Numbered from the stretch's first letter, positions 24,929-36,109 are shown. The stretch is 64,000 nucleotides of DNA from Clonostachys chloroleuca (GCA_037952775.1 JBANAY010000003.1:8494001-8558000); one strand, 5' to 3'. Made by a program: numbers and translations. Notes: generated by a model not told the origin, from the sequence alone.

Positions 24929-25212
24929 GTTTTTCTCGACTGGGTGAGAGAAAAGTTGTCGTGGCACCAGGGGAAGGAGCGAAATAGCATGTTTTACTAT
25001 TAATGTGTGTTCTTTTACGGAGTTCTTGGGAGTAGAGATGGGGGATATGTATTTGATGTGTATAAATGATCATTCTCATTTTCATGTTAGCTCGCTGTGG
25101 CTCTATGGGAGGTGTATCTTATGTTATCCGGAGAGATTATATATCATAGCCAAAAATCGGTTCTATACATGGCCGTTGCATCACCCTTCTGTGTCTAGAT
25201 ATCTTTGTGTAT

Positions 25213-25894
25213 CTATTGACTCTTGACCTTCTTCTCGAGGTTGCTAATACGGGCGAGTATGCGAAAGTGCATGTCAACAGCCATGAGAACAGCTGAAAGA
25301 ACCCAAAATTCCCGTTAGATAACACACATCAGTACCCTAAAAAAGGGATGGAGTAACTCACGTATCAAAGTAAAGGGGAAGTAAGTCCCCCACAGCAGCG
25401 ACGTCTTCTTCACCGGGTCCAGCGCCTCGGCGCCGAGCTGGGCGATGTGGTAGCAGGAGATTGCGGCGCCGAAGCCGGTGGTGCACCCAAAGGCAATGCC
25501 GGCGAGCTCGGTGCGGGGGTCGGTAGACACAGAGGAGGCGAGCTTGTAGGCGAGGTAGGCGCACAGGGGCAGCTGGACGAGCGCCTCGATGAGGATGCAG
25601 GCCTGGAACCAGGGCTCGTGGGCGGGCTCGGCGAAGAAGGGGTCGCCCGAGTAGGAGGTGTAGGCGGCCTTGAGGGTGACGAGGAAGTGGAGGGGCGCGG
25701 AGGGGGATTCCCAGAGGCCTTTGGGGTAGAATTGGACGAGGTCGAGGGCTGGGGAAAGGGGGAGGTCAGTGTTAGTGAGGTGGGCGGTGATGAGTTTTGG
25801 TGATTGTGAGTGGTTAGATCGTACCTAGCATCCCAAAGAGCTGGGTCCCTACGATGAAGAGGTAGACCTTGTCGAGATACCGCGCAATGGCCAT
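25213..25894 (-). CDS. EXPERA-domain membrane protein (TMEM97/MAC30-like)
   Basis: Exons on the minus strand are 25894-25825, 25748-25362 and 25292-25213, giving 178 aa. Four membrane helices are present: YLFIVGTQLFGML; a segment after the PFFAEPAHEPWFQACILIEA loop; the helix around LAGIAFGCTTGFGAAISCY; and a last one around SLLWGTYFPFTLIPAVLMAVD. The C-terminus RISNLEKKVKSQ carries a Lys-rich tail typical of ER retention. The PWF..CI..E and conserved acidic residues match the EXPERA (EBP/TM6SF/sigma-2) fold, whose members bind or modify sterols. Sterol isomerase activity is not implied; TMEM97 proteins act in sterol trafficking. The start was taken at ATG 25894. Confidence 0.88.
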
Positions 25895-26289
25895 TTTTGC
25901 TTATGTGGTGGTGAGCTGGATGAAGAAGGTTTGTTTGGTTTGGCTCTGGCCTTGTCGTCAATTGGGTTAGTTCGCACGTGTTGGAGATCAGATTTCGAGG
26001 TGGGCCTCACTGGTGTGTCGAGATGTTTGTCTAGTGGGTGATTGGCTTGGCCAACTGGTTTCACTCAGATTGCGGAGATGTCAAAAGGCAAGACCACCAG
26101 ATTTTCAGACATGTCAGCCCAGTCTTTTTGAGATGTCGACGGTGCGCGGGGTTGGGCCAAGCCACAGTCGACACCGCCCCCTGTCACGGCTCTTATACGA
26201 CCTCAGCCATACGTGAATGTGTCTTGAGTCAGGATCAGCCATTCGTATATATCAACAATAGCCAAAACGTTGCAGTGGAAAATACCACC
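25895..26289. other. Divergent promoter region
   Basis: This 395-bp spacer separates the divergently transcribed TMEM97-like and kinase genes, so both promoters must lie here. An in-frame upstream extension of the kinase frame to 26038 lacks conservation and is treated as leader. Confidence 0.5.
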
Positions 26290-26910
26290 ATGGCCAATTC
26301 CGACCAATCACCCGCCCAAGGACTCCCTCAACAGCCTAAAAAGCTGTTCATCCAGCTATCAGGCGCCCCGGGAGCCGGCAAGTCCACCATGGCCGAGCTG
26401 CTGAGACATCCCACCGGCTCCGTGGTGCTGGACCACGACATTATCAGGTCCGCCCTCCTATCAGGCAACGAAATTGCCTTCCAGGACGCCGCCAAGTCGG
26501 CCTACCGCCTGAACTGGGCGCTGGCCGAGTCCATCCTGAAGCAAGGGTTCAGCCTTATCATTGATAGCACCTGCAACTACCGGGAGATCCTGGACCGGGG
26601 CATCGAGCTCGCGGGGCGGCACGGGTGCGAGTACTGGTACGTCGAGTGCAGGGTCACCGACATTGAGCTGCTGGACGGGAGGCTGCGGGCGAGGACGGCG
26701 ATGCGGAGCCAGAGGACGGGCGTGGACCGCGCGCCGGTTGATGCCACGGCCACCGAGTACCGTGACGCGAGGGCGAGGTTCATGCGCTGGGTGGACAGCC
26801 CGGCGCGGCCTGGGGAGGCTGATGGGGTGAACTCGATTACTGTTGATGCGACAGCCAACCCAGAGGAGAGGCGGGATGAGATTCTTGCCAAGATATTCTC
26901 AACTCAGTGA
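26290..26910 (+). CDS. P-loop (AAA_33/zeta-toxin-like) small-molecule kinase
   Basis: The gene is a single exon of 206 aa from ATG 26290 in a good context (CCACCATGG). The Walker A motif is GAPGAGKST at residues 25-33, followed by LDHDIIRSALL, where the Asp after the strand is the usual catalytic or substrate-orienting residue. LIIDSTCNY is a Walker-B-like strand, and an Arg-rich lid follows (RLRARTAMRSQRTG). The family phosphorylates small molecules or RNA ends, and such genes are common as single copies in fungi. The zeta-toxin relationship is one of fold only. No antitoxin-like partner is present. Substrate unknown. Confidence 0.8.
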   Translation: MANSDQSPAQGLPQQPKKLFIQLSGAPGAGKSTMAELLRHPTGSVVLDHDIIRSALLSGNEIAFQDAAKSAYRLNWALAESILKQGFSLIIDSTCNYREILDRGIELAGRHGCEYWYVECRVTDIELLDGRLRARTAMRSQRTGVDRAPVDATATEYRDARARFMRWVDSPARPGEADGVNSITVDATANPEERRDEILAKIFSTQ

Positions 26911-27438
26911 AGGGAGGTCGTAGGAGACGTGATGGCGCCTGGAGGCTAGAATCCGATAGGTTATCTGCGAATCTCGAATCCTACCTGGTGAGTGAAAATA
27001 AAGCTCTGAGGGAAATTGATTTGAATGGTTGTGTCGACAGCGACGTGGTGAAAGAGGTGCACACGAAGAAAGTACTGCGAAACTTGGGAGATAGTTATTG
27101 CATGCTACAAACAGACTTTCTTTTGAGCAACCCACAGCCTGGACAATTATAGACGGGATATAGAAGACCAGGCAAATAAAAATGAAATTTTGTTAAAACC
27201 CAAACACCTTGCTAATAAACCCATGGAACGCAAACAAATGAAATGAAAACCCCCAAATAAATCATGATATCATCATCATTGCGCCGTAGGTATCATCCGA
27301 ATACGCCAGACCGTCAACGGTCATCCATCAACTCCAAGAACCAAAACCACGAGTCTCATCCAATCCCATCATTGCAGCTGTCGGAGATCGACAATGGGAC
27401 GAGGGAAGAGGAATAATTAAAGGAAAAGTGTGAGCCTC
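26911..27438. other. Convergent intergenic region
   Basis: 3' regions of the kinase gene and of the minus-strand membrane protein gene. Nothing else is recognised. Confidence 0.5.
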
Positions 27439-28101
27439 TCACACATTGGACTCGGCCACAATTGTCGACGCGGGGCGGTACTGCTGCGGCGGCATCTGAT
27501 CCTCCGCGGCCCTCAGCTCCGTCAGCCAGGCGTCGACCCTGCGCTGCTTATCCTCGGAGACCTGCAGTCCGTAGGCGTAGTTGGCGGCCCCGCCATACGC
27601 AACATAGACGTTGCCGCCGTGCCCCTGGTAGTCGGGGCAGTCGTCCTCGCTCATGCTGTAGAGGGTGAGGTGCTCGAGGATGGCGAGGACGGCGACGGTG
27701 ACGATCTCGGGCAAGGGGCTGCGGTTGTCGTGCCAGTCGCAGGCGGCGGAGAAGATGAGGATGAAGGTGTCCATGGAGTCGACGAGGAGGTTGAAGAGGA
27801 GGGCGCGGCTGGTCTCGCGGCGCGAACCGCGGTCGGCGGTCCAGAGGAGGGCGCCCAGGACGAGGTCGCGCGAGGCGAGGAGGCTGGCCATCATGAAGGC
27901 CGGCCCCGTGGCGGGGATCTCGAAGCTGGCGAGGCCGAGGGCGGGCCAGGCGACGAGGAGGAGGGCGCGGAGGAGGCGGGTGACGCAGAAGAGGTAGATG
28001 GCGAACTGTTGCGGCGCCGAGAGCTTGAAGGGCGGCGGGGAGGCGGGCGCGGCGCGGGTGGCCCTTAGGAGGGGGATGGTTGGGTCGTTGGATATGTCCA
28101 T
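27439..28101 (-). CDS. Four-helix fungal membrane protein of unknown function, 220 aa
   Basis: A single exon runs from ATG 28101. Four hydrophobic segments are predicted: IYLFCVTRLLRALLLVAWPA, MMASLLASRDLVLGALLWTA, LLFNLLVDSMDTFILIFSAA and IVTVAVLAILEHLTLYSM. The intervening loops are short and carry Arg/Glu. The C-terminal 70 residues are hydrophilic and acidic (SMSEDDCPDYQGHGGNVYV), with a last AWLTELRAAEDQ helix. Strongly biased third positions (G/C) match the neighbouring housekeeping genes, which supports coding. I do not recognise a named family. Confidence 0.7.
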   Translation of the reverse strand: MDISNDPTIPLLRATRAAPASPPPFKLSAPQQFAIYLFCVTRLLRALLLVAWPALGLASFEIPATGPAFMMASLLASRDLVLGALLWTADRGSRRETSRALLFNLLVDSMDTFILIFSAACDWHDNRSPLPEIVTVAVLAILEHLTLYSMSEDDCPDYQGHGGNVYVAYGGAANYAYGLQVSEDKQRRVDAWLTELRAAEDQMPPQQYRPASTIVAESNV

Positions 28102-31057
28102 GGTGCGCGAGTTGGTGGATGGACGAGGTAATTAGGAGGAGAGTTGATGGGATAGATGGATGGGCATATCAAGCTGGTAAGTGGAAGCAATCGCAGCTGT
28201 TGGTGGTTGCCCGCACTCGAGAAGATGTGGCGATGGTGGTGATAGTGACAAAGGGCAGATCTAGCTGCAGGCAATGCAGTCACAGATGGTCGGTAGGGTC
28301 GAATGAGCCCGAATGTACTGGCCCAATTCCAGAGTAAGGGATATAACGAAAAGAACAAGTATATGGACAAAGTCTAATCGTCGTGGGCAGCTAGGAAAAA
28401 CAGCATGTAAAGCAGGTATATCAGTCGCATTGGGCAGGGGCTGGAAGCTCTCTTCTTTTTTTGTTCACGATACGATGGTGCAGTGCAGTGGGTGCAGGGA
28501 TGCCGCGCGGAGCCGCCGGGGGGCATCAACAGTCAACAGTGATTGTCAACTGACATGACGAGTTTTAACCTCTTGGGACCAGGTCCAGAAAAAAAATTGG
28601 GCAGTGGGAGCGCAGACGGTTGTCAGGAGGGCGAAGATGGGGGAGCAGGCAAGAAATATCTCTCGCCAAGGCGATCTGCGAGTGAAGGGGCAACTGGCTG
28701 CCTCTCCATTCACACACACAGCCGGCGGTCAAAGCAGACGAAGATGCCCATTCCTCTTTCCGAGTCCTCGCAGTTCGCCATAGCTCTCGAGGCTGGTGCA
28801 GAGTGTCCAGATCGGGATGGTGATGCGCAGCAGGAGGGTGTCGGAGGCAAGCCCTTGCACACTATGCGAGAAAGAATGCAACGGTCCAATGCGGTGGGCT
28901 TTGCTGGGCGACCTTATCGCGTCGGAAGTCGTCCAGGCCAGTCCAAGACATGGATGGCTCGATGGGACATGGGCTAGCCACTAACAAACCGGAGTGGTGT
29001 GATGGAGGTGGCTGGCCGCCTGGCCTGAGTGGTGCGAGCTGCCGATCTCAAACGCATCCACAACGAGCTGCATGCGGTCGTGCATCCAGCTTATTAGCCT
29101 GGCGTCCATTCATAGACTCGTGCATGCTGGTGGGTGGGTGGATGGTCGATGGCCAGAAGCATCGCGCCGGGATGGGCGATGATGGGAGTCGCCCCGTCCA
29201 CGCGTTTGCCTCCCACCGTGAACTGTGAATTACACAGCTTGAGGCAGTGATGATGAAGCTTCTGAAGATCACTGCATTTGCGACGAGAGACTGGCTGCTG
29301 CTGGTGGCGGCCTCGGAGGCCGTCAGATGCAGTGCAATGGAGCTGACATGACTGGCGATCGATCGAGAGCTTCTGCCCCGATGAATCATGACTACATGCC
29401 TGCTGTGTCTTCACTTGACCGCAAGTTTCGATGCTCTTCCCCTCAACCCCTCCAGCTCCCCAGCAAATCCATCCAGACGCTAATTCCATCGACTGTCGCT
29501 AGTCGCCCTGCCTTTGCTCTCTTCTTCCCCGCCACCAGCCTCTCACTGCGTCCGACCCTACACCATCCACTCGCTCAATTGCCTTTCTCTTGTGTTCTCG
29601 CTCGCATGCAGGGCACCAATCAGTCGCATTGGCCCGCCATGCACTGCAACTGCTCCCTTCCGCCTGCAACGAGGGAAGGGTTGCGACCGGTGTGCGAGTG
29701 TGTGGTTCGCGCCCGCCTATTGCTCAGTTTGCCCTGCTCAATCCAAGACATTTCATGGATGCTGAAGCGAGAAGTGCATGCAGCTATGCACAAGCGTAAC
29801 ATGCAGCAACCACACCACACTGAGTCTACACATACATGCTTGTAGATTACTGCCCTTCATACCACCTCGACTGGCATACAGGTGACCATTCTGGCCTGCA
29901 GGGAGTCCAGGGACCACACAATGTGGCGGATTCCCATGTTTCGCCTGCTCGGATTGCCATACCTGGATTCTCCCTGGCCCTGCAAATGGACGCTCGCTCG
30001 GAGCTTTGGCACCGGTTCTTAGACTTTTCCTCTGCATCGCCATCATCTTATCTTTGGCGCTTGTTATGTGGGCAATCGCCTGACCCAACCTGATCTGACC
30101 ACCGGCCAGTCACCACTTTGCGATTGCATCGCCTTATCATTCCTTCAGATTTCGCCATCACATCATTTCCCCACGCGCATGTCACGCAGCCGTATGAATC
30201 CCACCGTGATTGATTTTGTGCTTACCGCGAGAAGCAGGTTCCGGCCGAGATGTCTCACCCGACTCAGGCCAGCCCTCGTCCGCTCCGCTAGCCCTGCTCC
30301 CGCCCTGCCTTGCATCTCGGATTCGTATCTATTACTGTATGCTGTGTAGCCTGCGGCATACTGACCATGTCTATGCACGAGTGAGCCCAATTAGTACAGC
30401 ATGGCGCAGATGGTGACACAAGGAACATTGCAACGCCTCCCACCATGGCGTTGTTACTGTTTGATCTGGCGCCCATGGATCGCTCCCCAAAAGTACAACT
30501 AAAGTCTGAAACTTAAAGTAGTGAGGCATGATCCCTAGACGAGATGTTCTTGTCACCCAACCTCTAGAATTCGAATCTTTGGCGTTCTAGCCCACTATAA
30601 CAGATCGTGGTCTTGTTCTAGCAATTGCACATTTTTAAAATGCAGCTCTCTCCAATTTCCCCTAATTTTACACAAGCTTAGTGGGTATTGAATATCCAAA
30701 CGGAGATTCCGCATATGCTATAGGCTCCAAGATTATTCAATAGTTTAGGGTTCCAGCCGAATTCATATGAATCTTTTGTTCAGTGCCCCGGAGAATTGGC
30801 CCTTGTCTCGCAATGTGGAGAGCAAAAAGGGAGATTGTATTCCACGCTATCCAGCACCAATAGCTTTCCCAGCAAATACTGAGCCTAATCTGGCCTTTGT
30901 CACCCTCAACCTTGGGAAACCATCGCAACCTCACTTTCACATCAGTAACAGAGCTGGCTATATTGAATCTCTGGACCGTGTGCTTCTGGACGGATAGGGT
31001 ATTAATCAACTAGGACTTCCCGCAGTGAGATTGCTTAGTCTATGAAGAAAAAAATAA
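28102..31057. other. 3-kb gene-free stretch
   Basis: No frame on either strand looks like protein, although many short ones exist (for example at 28543-28977, 29327-29845 and 30767-30997). Base composition from 28.1 to 30.3 kb is close to that of the neighbouring genes, so it is not a RIP desert. It marks the change from the dense block to the gene-poor region. A regulatory region or non-coding transcript is possible but nothing specific is visible. Confidence 0.5.
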
Positions 31058-31176
31058 ACATACAACAGCCAGGATTCGCTGGTCGTCACCGAACCAGCTA
31101 CTATTTGGCCCCTTACTAGCTTAACGCTCGGAGATCAAACGGGATCCAGTGCTCTCTAGCAGGTATGGTCGTATGT
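31058..31176 (-). rRNA. 5S ribosomal RNA, copy A
   Basis: The 119-nt gene starts ACATACGACCATACC at 31176 and ends GCTGTTGTATGT at 31058. The terminal stem ACATACGAC/GTTGTATGT pairs with one G-U. The segment GGTGACGACCAGCGAATCC is the universal 3' domain. Helix II pairs (CCTGCTAG with CTAGTAAGG) with the conserved bulged A. An internal control element reads GCGTTAAGC. The downstream T run (TTATTTTTTTCT) is a Pol III terminator. Dispersed single 5S genes are normal in Pezizomycotina. Differences from copy B in helix II are compensatory, so it may be functional, although GTTTGATC replaces the more usual GTCCGCTC. Confidence 0.85.
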
Positions 31177-31581
31177 GGCTGAAAGAGGATGCAGTTTGGT
31201 TTATAAATCGTAGTGGTGGCTGGCGAGGACCGGTGAAGCAACATGTGTTCCATTGATAGATCTCCATCCAAGCCTGAACAGCCCCCATTAGGAAGACAGA
31301 TGATCAGATGAGACAGAAGCCAGCTGATAGATGGCGAGCTTAATATTGAATAAGCCTTTAACGAAAGGGATGTCTTCCGGCGAGGATAGTTTGCGTCTTA
31401 GTATGCCTTGTCACTGACGATTTCACGGGATTTCTTGCGGAGACTTGGTCGTGGGTGCTGGTATATGCATCTGGATTGGTTCCTTACTCCGGACGGGGCA
31501 AATGCTATCTCTGTCAAGAATAGGTGAGGGAGGCGATAAATCACTACACGCTGCATCTATATCATAGAAGGAACGACTCAA
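31177..31581. other. Intergenic
   Basis: 5S upstream sequence and the 3' side of the next minus-strand gene. Nothing further is seen. Confidence 0.4.
31201..31207 (-). promoter_or_regulatory. TATA box of 5S gene copy A
   Basis: On the minus strand TTTATAAAC lies 25-31 bases before the 5S start, the position of the TATA element required by dispersed fungal 5S genes. Confidence 0.6.
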
Positions 31582-32118
31582 TTAATTTCGTGCTTCAAAT
31601 CTATGGTAAAGGTATGAAGCAGCTTTGCCTAGATTTTCGGACTTTGATTCAGCAACTAGATCATTGTATGGTTCTAGGACTCCCCTTGTTATGAATCGAC
31701 CCTTCATTATCGCGAACCAACCAGCTTCCCCCTCATCCCCAATTACCTCATTATAGTTCCAAAACTCGTGCGAAATGAATACCTCTCTGCTCGCATGGTA
31801 ACGAGCCACCAGGGATTCATCCGTGGGCTGAGTCAGACGTCGGTATTGGCCTGGGCTCAAAGGCATTGGACCGATTGCAGTCTCGATCGGGGCAATGAAT
31901 TCAATGTTATTCGTTGAGTCCACGAGGAAAGTAGAGCAGGGAGTTACCGGGAAACGAGCGCATCCTGTTGTGCGCTCTCTGCGCCAGACTAGGAATGAGG
32001 TTCCTGTTCGCCCTCCTTCGGGGAAGCTCACAAAAATAAGCTGTTTGGAGTTTTGATCATCGCTCCATACTCCCTGATGGATCTCGATGATATAATTATC
32101 ATCACCTTCGGATTCCAT
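31582..32118 (-). CDS. Hypothetical protein, 178 aa
   Basis: A single frame runs from ATG 32118. Composition is protein-like, with an acidic N-terminus (MESEGDDNYIIEIHQGVWSD), a central SFLVWRRERTTGC, then FIAPIETAIGPMPLSPGQYR, FISHEFWNYNEVIGDEG and a C-terminal SYLYHRFEARN. There is no signal peptide and no membrane helix. It lies 400 bp from a 5S gene in an AT-richer, gene-poor area, and no family is recognised. It may be a lineage-restricted gene. Confidence 0.5.
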   Translation of the reverse strand: MESEGDDNYIIEIHQGVWSDDQNSKQLIFVSFPEGGRTGTSFLVWRRERTTGCARFPVTPCSTFLVDSTNNIEFIAPIETAIGPMPLSPGQYRRLTQPTDESLVARYHASREVFISHEFWNYNEVIGDEGEAGWFAIMKGRFITRGVLEPYNDLVAESKSENLGKAASYLYHRFEARN

Positions 32119-33069
32119 AGTGATGAGTAGTGCTATGATGATCGGACTCAGCCGGGTTCCTTCTGGAATACTCTTTAATGAGTGGATAGGAGTAATGTTG
32201 GAGTGATTGAGGTTGATCTATCCTTTTTCTGTGTATTTATGAAGGTTTATAGCAAACTTTTCATCATAAGAGAATAACATTTGCATTGTACAAGAACAAT
32301 GTCGTACCTCACGAAATAGCGATTCTTAGTGGAATTCATTTACCAGTATTCCTTCAGACGAGAAAGGGTAGCTGTATGCTCAAAGGGAACAAGCTTGAAA
32401 TTTCATGCAAACAAGAATGAGAATGAATGGCCATTCTGTTCACTATTGACGTACCTGTTGAAAGTATGAAGCATTGTGCGCACTCTTTTTCAGTTTCATA
32501 GTTACCAGACGGTTAAGCACACCTCTTAATTTTCTATGACTATCTTCTTTGTGACCACACCCTTTTGATATCTTGAATAGCTCGATAAAACAAGCTGTGA
32601 CTTTTGACAATAACAGTTACGCAAATTAATTCAAAGCTATTCAGTTTTTCTTAACAGTCTACCTACAAGGGCTTCAATCTTGCTACCTGCAATAGACAGC
32701 GCAGAATACACTTCTATCTAAACGACACAGTAAGATATAAGCAAAAGGTGAGGAGAAGTAGTATTGGAAATATGAAAAAGATGCTATTGTTCGATGAGAA
32801 TGTATAGCTCCCCCCCCCTCCTCGAAGCCATAGTGGGTCATTCTTAGGAAGTTAAGCCAACGGAGACAATAGCACTCGAATGGTATTATGAGCCGTGTCT
32901 TATTATGCCTTTCGATCAATTGACTCTGCTTTGCTCACATCGCTCGTGAGGGCCTCCGGCTTTCAACGCGCCAAATGGATAACGAACAGCCTACATGCTA
33001 TCATATGAGTATTATCTTCAGAGATTCAAACCAGCATAGTCGTGGTTCTCCCTGCGAGGACATCAGAAA
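32119..33069. other. AT-rich intergenic region
   Basis: AT-rich with no protein-like frames. A C9 run near 32811 is the only simple feature. Confidence 0.4.
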
Positions 33070-34308
33070 CTAAGTAAGAGAGGTCTTCACGCTCTCTAAA
33101 GCCTGCTTGAAATTGCGAAGCCTGCTAGCCACTCCCAGTTCCTCTAGAGAAATGACATGTCCGGGTTCTACTCGGTGCCAATCGGGAAACTCCTCACTCC
33201 ATCTCAGCTGCGCCGCAATCTCCAATCCACCCACTCCCCAAATCGTCTCTATTGTGCTGTCAGGGACACCGACGTAGACGGCTCTTGACCCGGAAACACT
33301 CTCCCAGACCCGAACTGCATCCGAAATCTTGATGTAGTCGGTGATGACGATGGCAACTTTGTTGAAGGCTTTTGCACCAGCCTCCAAGATTCCCTCTACC
33401 ACGACACCCACGTTGTGTCGAACGTCGCCAGCAATAGGAAGAATGGCATCCTCTTTGCTGGGCTGGATCCATACGTACGCCCCCGATTGGTTCTAATATA
33501 AAGATACGAGATGAGTTAGCTTGGCTTGTATATGACCTGAAAGTATTCTATGAACATGATGTTGTCCTTAGACGAACATTGGACGTACCACGGGGATCAG
33601 CTTCATCAATGGGCTAAAGGCCATGTTGGACGGATACCATCCGACCCAAATCCGAGTCATCTTGGCGGCCAAGCTCGGAAGTTTCCCTTGGATGTGCTGA
33701 TAGGCCTCATGCTTGAAGTCAAAGTGTGGAACCGGTAGTCTACCGTGAGATGAAATCTTAGCGGGAGGCAGTGAGCTCATGATATAATGTTTGAGAGTTG
33801 GTATCCTTGATGCGGCATTGGCAATGTTAATCTGCTGCTGTTTCTCAATTTGGCCAGCGATACACTGGCCTCTTTGTATCACAATATTCCTACTCGCAAC
33901 GGTCAACAACAATGAACCATAAGGAGTACATTGTTTCAAATACCAATCAAAATTTGTAAGAGCAAAAATAGCCGTTGTTCCCTAGATAATAGTCTTTGGT
34001 TGGCTTGTTATGAGTTTACTTCGCACCTCACTCACTCACTCACCTTAAATGCTTTGATGAGAGAAGCTTCATCGCCGGCATCTCCTGCGACCACCTCGAC
34101 GCCCTGTTTCGAATATCTTCTTAGTATTTGAAACTTGGTGGTCCCTCGAACTGTATCTGTTTCTTACCATTGCAAAGAGATTCTTGGCAGCATCACTCTC
34201 TGGATTCCTTGTAACGGCGCGGACTTTCCAGCTTGGGTTTCCATGTAGGGCGGCCACTACAGAGCCGCCCTGAGATCCAGTGGCGCCCAGGATGGTGATG
34301 ACAGACAT
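33070..34308 (-). CDS. NmrA-like NAD(P)-binding protein
   Basis: Exons on the minus strand are 34308-34168, 34103-34044, 33981-33589 and 33492-33070, giving 338 aa. The Rossmann Gly-rich loop GATGSQGG is at residues 9-16, followed by VRAVTRNPES, the NADP-type Arg region, and EVVAGDAGDEASL. Typical family segments follow: TAIFALTNF, LKHYIMSSLPPAK, VGWYPSNMAF and VWIQPSKEDAILPIAGD. NmrA-like proteins sense the NAD(P) redox state or act as atypical SDR reductases. The catalytic YxxxK is not evident. Within exon 3, about 25 residues after TNFDWYLK do not fit the family and may be an unspliced intron. It is the only recognisable metabolic gene between 28 and 41 kb. Confidence 0.82.
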
Positions 34309-35212
34309 GAGTGCTCTTAAGTGGTTCTCAAGATGCAAAAGAGGGTCTAAGCAATTACAACATCGTAAAATTCCTCAAGTAATCTAGATCACATTGACAT
34401 TTTTATACTCTTCTGCTACGCCAAGACATCGCATTGACAGCTGCCAATCACCTGGATCGTGACATTCCAACACTGCCGCGCGCAAGACGAATTCAGTAAT
34501 TTACATCAATTCCAAATAATAGACTCTAATTGCGGGGTTTGGAAAAAAGCGAGAATTACGTGGAAGATCTCGTTCGATTACTACCCTCTTAAGATTTAAC
34601 AAGGCATGCTGATGTGTAATGCGTGTCGGTCTCGGCCTCGGCATTATGCAGAGTGCCGAGCTCGCTCTAACTTGAACACAGAAGAAGAATCATGAGGAAT
34701 TATCGGCCCATAGCAAATTTAACTAATTGAGCCATATCTAGGAAGGCCCAGCTGGCTGGTCGGAGCTCACGCCATCTGTGAATTGACGCCTTGAGCCAAG
34801 ACCAAACACCATCAGAAGACAACACCAGCCTCTCACCCAGGTAGGAATTTGCCTGTATTCTCTTTCACCAACCTCGAATCTTCACAATGCATACGACTGA
34901 TTAACAGCTGAAAGAACAAATTTTTGAGGAAGTAATCGCTTCTGTCAAATGGCATTAAGATACTGGGTAAGTGGTAGACGGAGGATGTCGCCTTGACTAG
35001 ATCGGTCTGATAATCACGGTTTTGAGTGTACACTCACGGCCGAATCTGACATAACCGACCCGGCCAACGGCCACGTATTTCATCCCTCACATCTGGAAAC
35101 AAAAAAAGTGACGGATCTCTTCGGCATTGAGTTATGACAAGAGTAGGGTAGTTGATATGCCTTTGGTAATGCCATAAGTCGAGTGGAACCTCAAAAAAAA
35201 ACTCAAAAACAA
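34309..35212. other. Intergenic
   Basis: The NmrA-like gene promoter and AT-rich spacer. No coding frame is supported. Confidence 0.4.
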
Positions 35213-35331
35213 ACATACAACAGCCGGTATTCGCTGGTCGTCACCGACCCAACTACTAATCGGCCCCTTATCCGTTTAACTAGGCGAGAGCGGACGGGAT
35301 CGCGTGTTCTCGAATAGGTATGGTCGTATGT
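35213..35331 (-). rRNA. 5S ribosomal RNA, copy B
   Basis: The 119-nt gene starts ACATACGACCATACC at 35331 and ends GCTGTTGTATGT at 35213. It carries GATCCCGTCCGCTCTCGCC, AGTAGTTGGGTCGGTGACG and CCAGCGAA, all close to the fungal consensus. Helix II pairs CCTATTCG with CGGATAAGG, again with a bulged A. The internal control region reads TAGTTAAACGG. A downstream T9 run ends transcription. It lies 4.2 kb from copy A on the same strand, with clear sequence differences outside the conserved core, as expected for birth-and-death evolution of dispersed 5S genes. Confidence 0.9.
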
Positions 35332-36109
35332 GCTCATGTACACGTCTAATGCATATTATATCCCCAACTAGTCTATTGGTTGTCCTCGATCATCGTGCTA
35401 TCTCACGTGTGGTCTTGCTACGTCACGCGCTTGTGAATTGCGCTGCTCTACCTGTTGTTGTGCTTGCGGTTTTGATCGCAAGGCTGAGATATCTAGTTCC
35501 AGATCCTGAGCCGAGGGACTGACTGTAATGCTTTCTGATTATTTCTACAAATTAATAACCCGACTGCCCTGAACTTGAATCATAGCTGTGGCTACAGTAC
35601 CTCCTATGATTCTCATCTTCTCTAACTAGATCATACTCTAAGGTCAAGAAACACTGATATGTTGGTTGTGTGTAGACGTCACTGATCCTGATCATGATTA
35701 AGGTACATAAAGAGCCCGGCACCGTTTGAGTTGATTGAAATTCGGTGTCACTATGTGAGATCTCAAGGTTGCTCCCTTCAGATACCTAGCTTGTAATTGA
35801 ACAGGAATCCCTGTCTTAGAATGCTCCAGCCTTGAAAGTTCTAAGTGAACACTTGTCTCTGGCATTGCTGTATCATTGACATTTCCTGCTGAGAATAGAG
35901 GTGGGCCTTGCTGATCTTGATTATATTGGGTGGCATTTGGGCTACTTCCGAGGTAGTTGTCCAAGTTGGCAAGTCGCCTTTCATCTATCCCATACTAGGG
36001 GGCAGGACATCGTCGTTCCGCATAACACGGTCCGGGAAAACGATGGCCGAGAATGACTGTTCTGTAAGCAGAGTTTTCGGTCCAGTCGGGATGATCGGCA
36101 AGTCCCCGG
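35332..36109. other. Intergenic
   Basis: No gene-like frame. This is the spacer between the 5S gene and the second MITE copy. Confidence 0.4.
35354..35362 (-). promoter_or_regulatory. TATA box of 5S gene copy B
   Basis: On the minus strand GATATAATA lies about 23-31 bases before the 5S start, at the same offset as in copy A. Confidence 0.6.

Noticed and set aside
26290..26910. Toxin-antitoxin reading of the P-loop kinase
   Set aside because: Only the fold is shared with zeta toxins; no partner gene is present and such kinases are ordinary in fungi.
22308..26910. Secondary-metabolite cluster around the methyltransferase
   Set aside because: No polyketide synthase, peptide synthetase, terpene cyclase or P450 gene is nearby.
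27430..28068. 212-codon plus-strand frame
   Set aside because: Glu/Gly/Val-rich antisense shadow of the GC-biased four-helix membrane protein gene.
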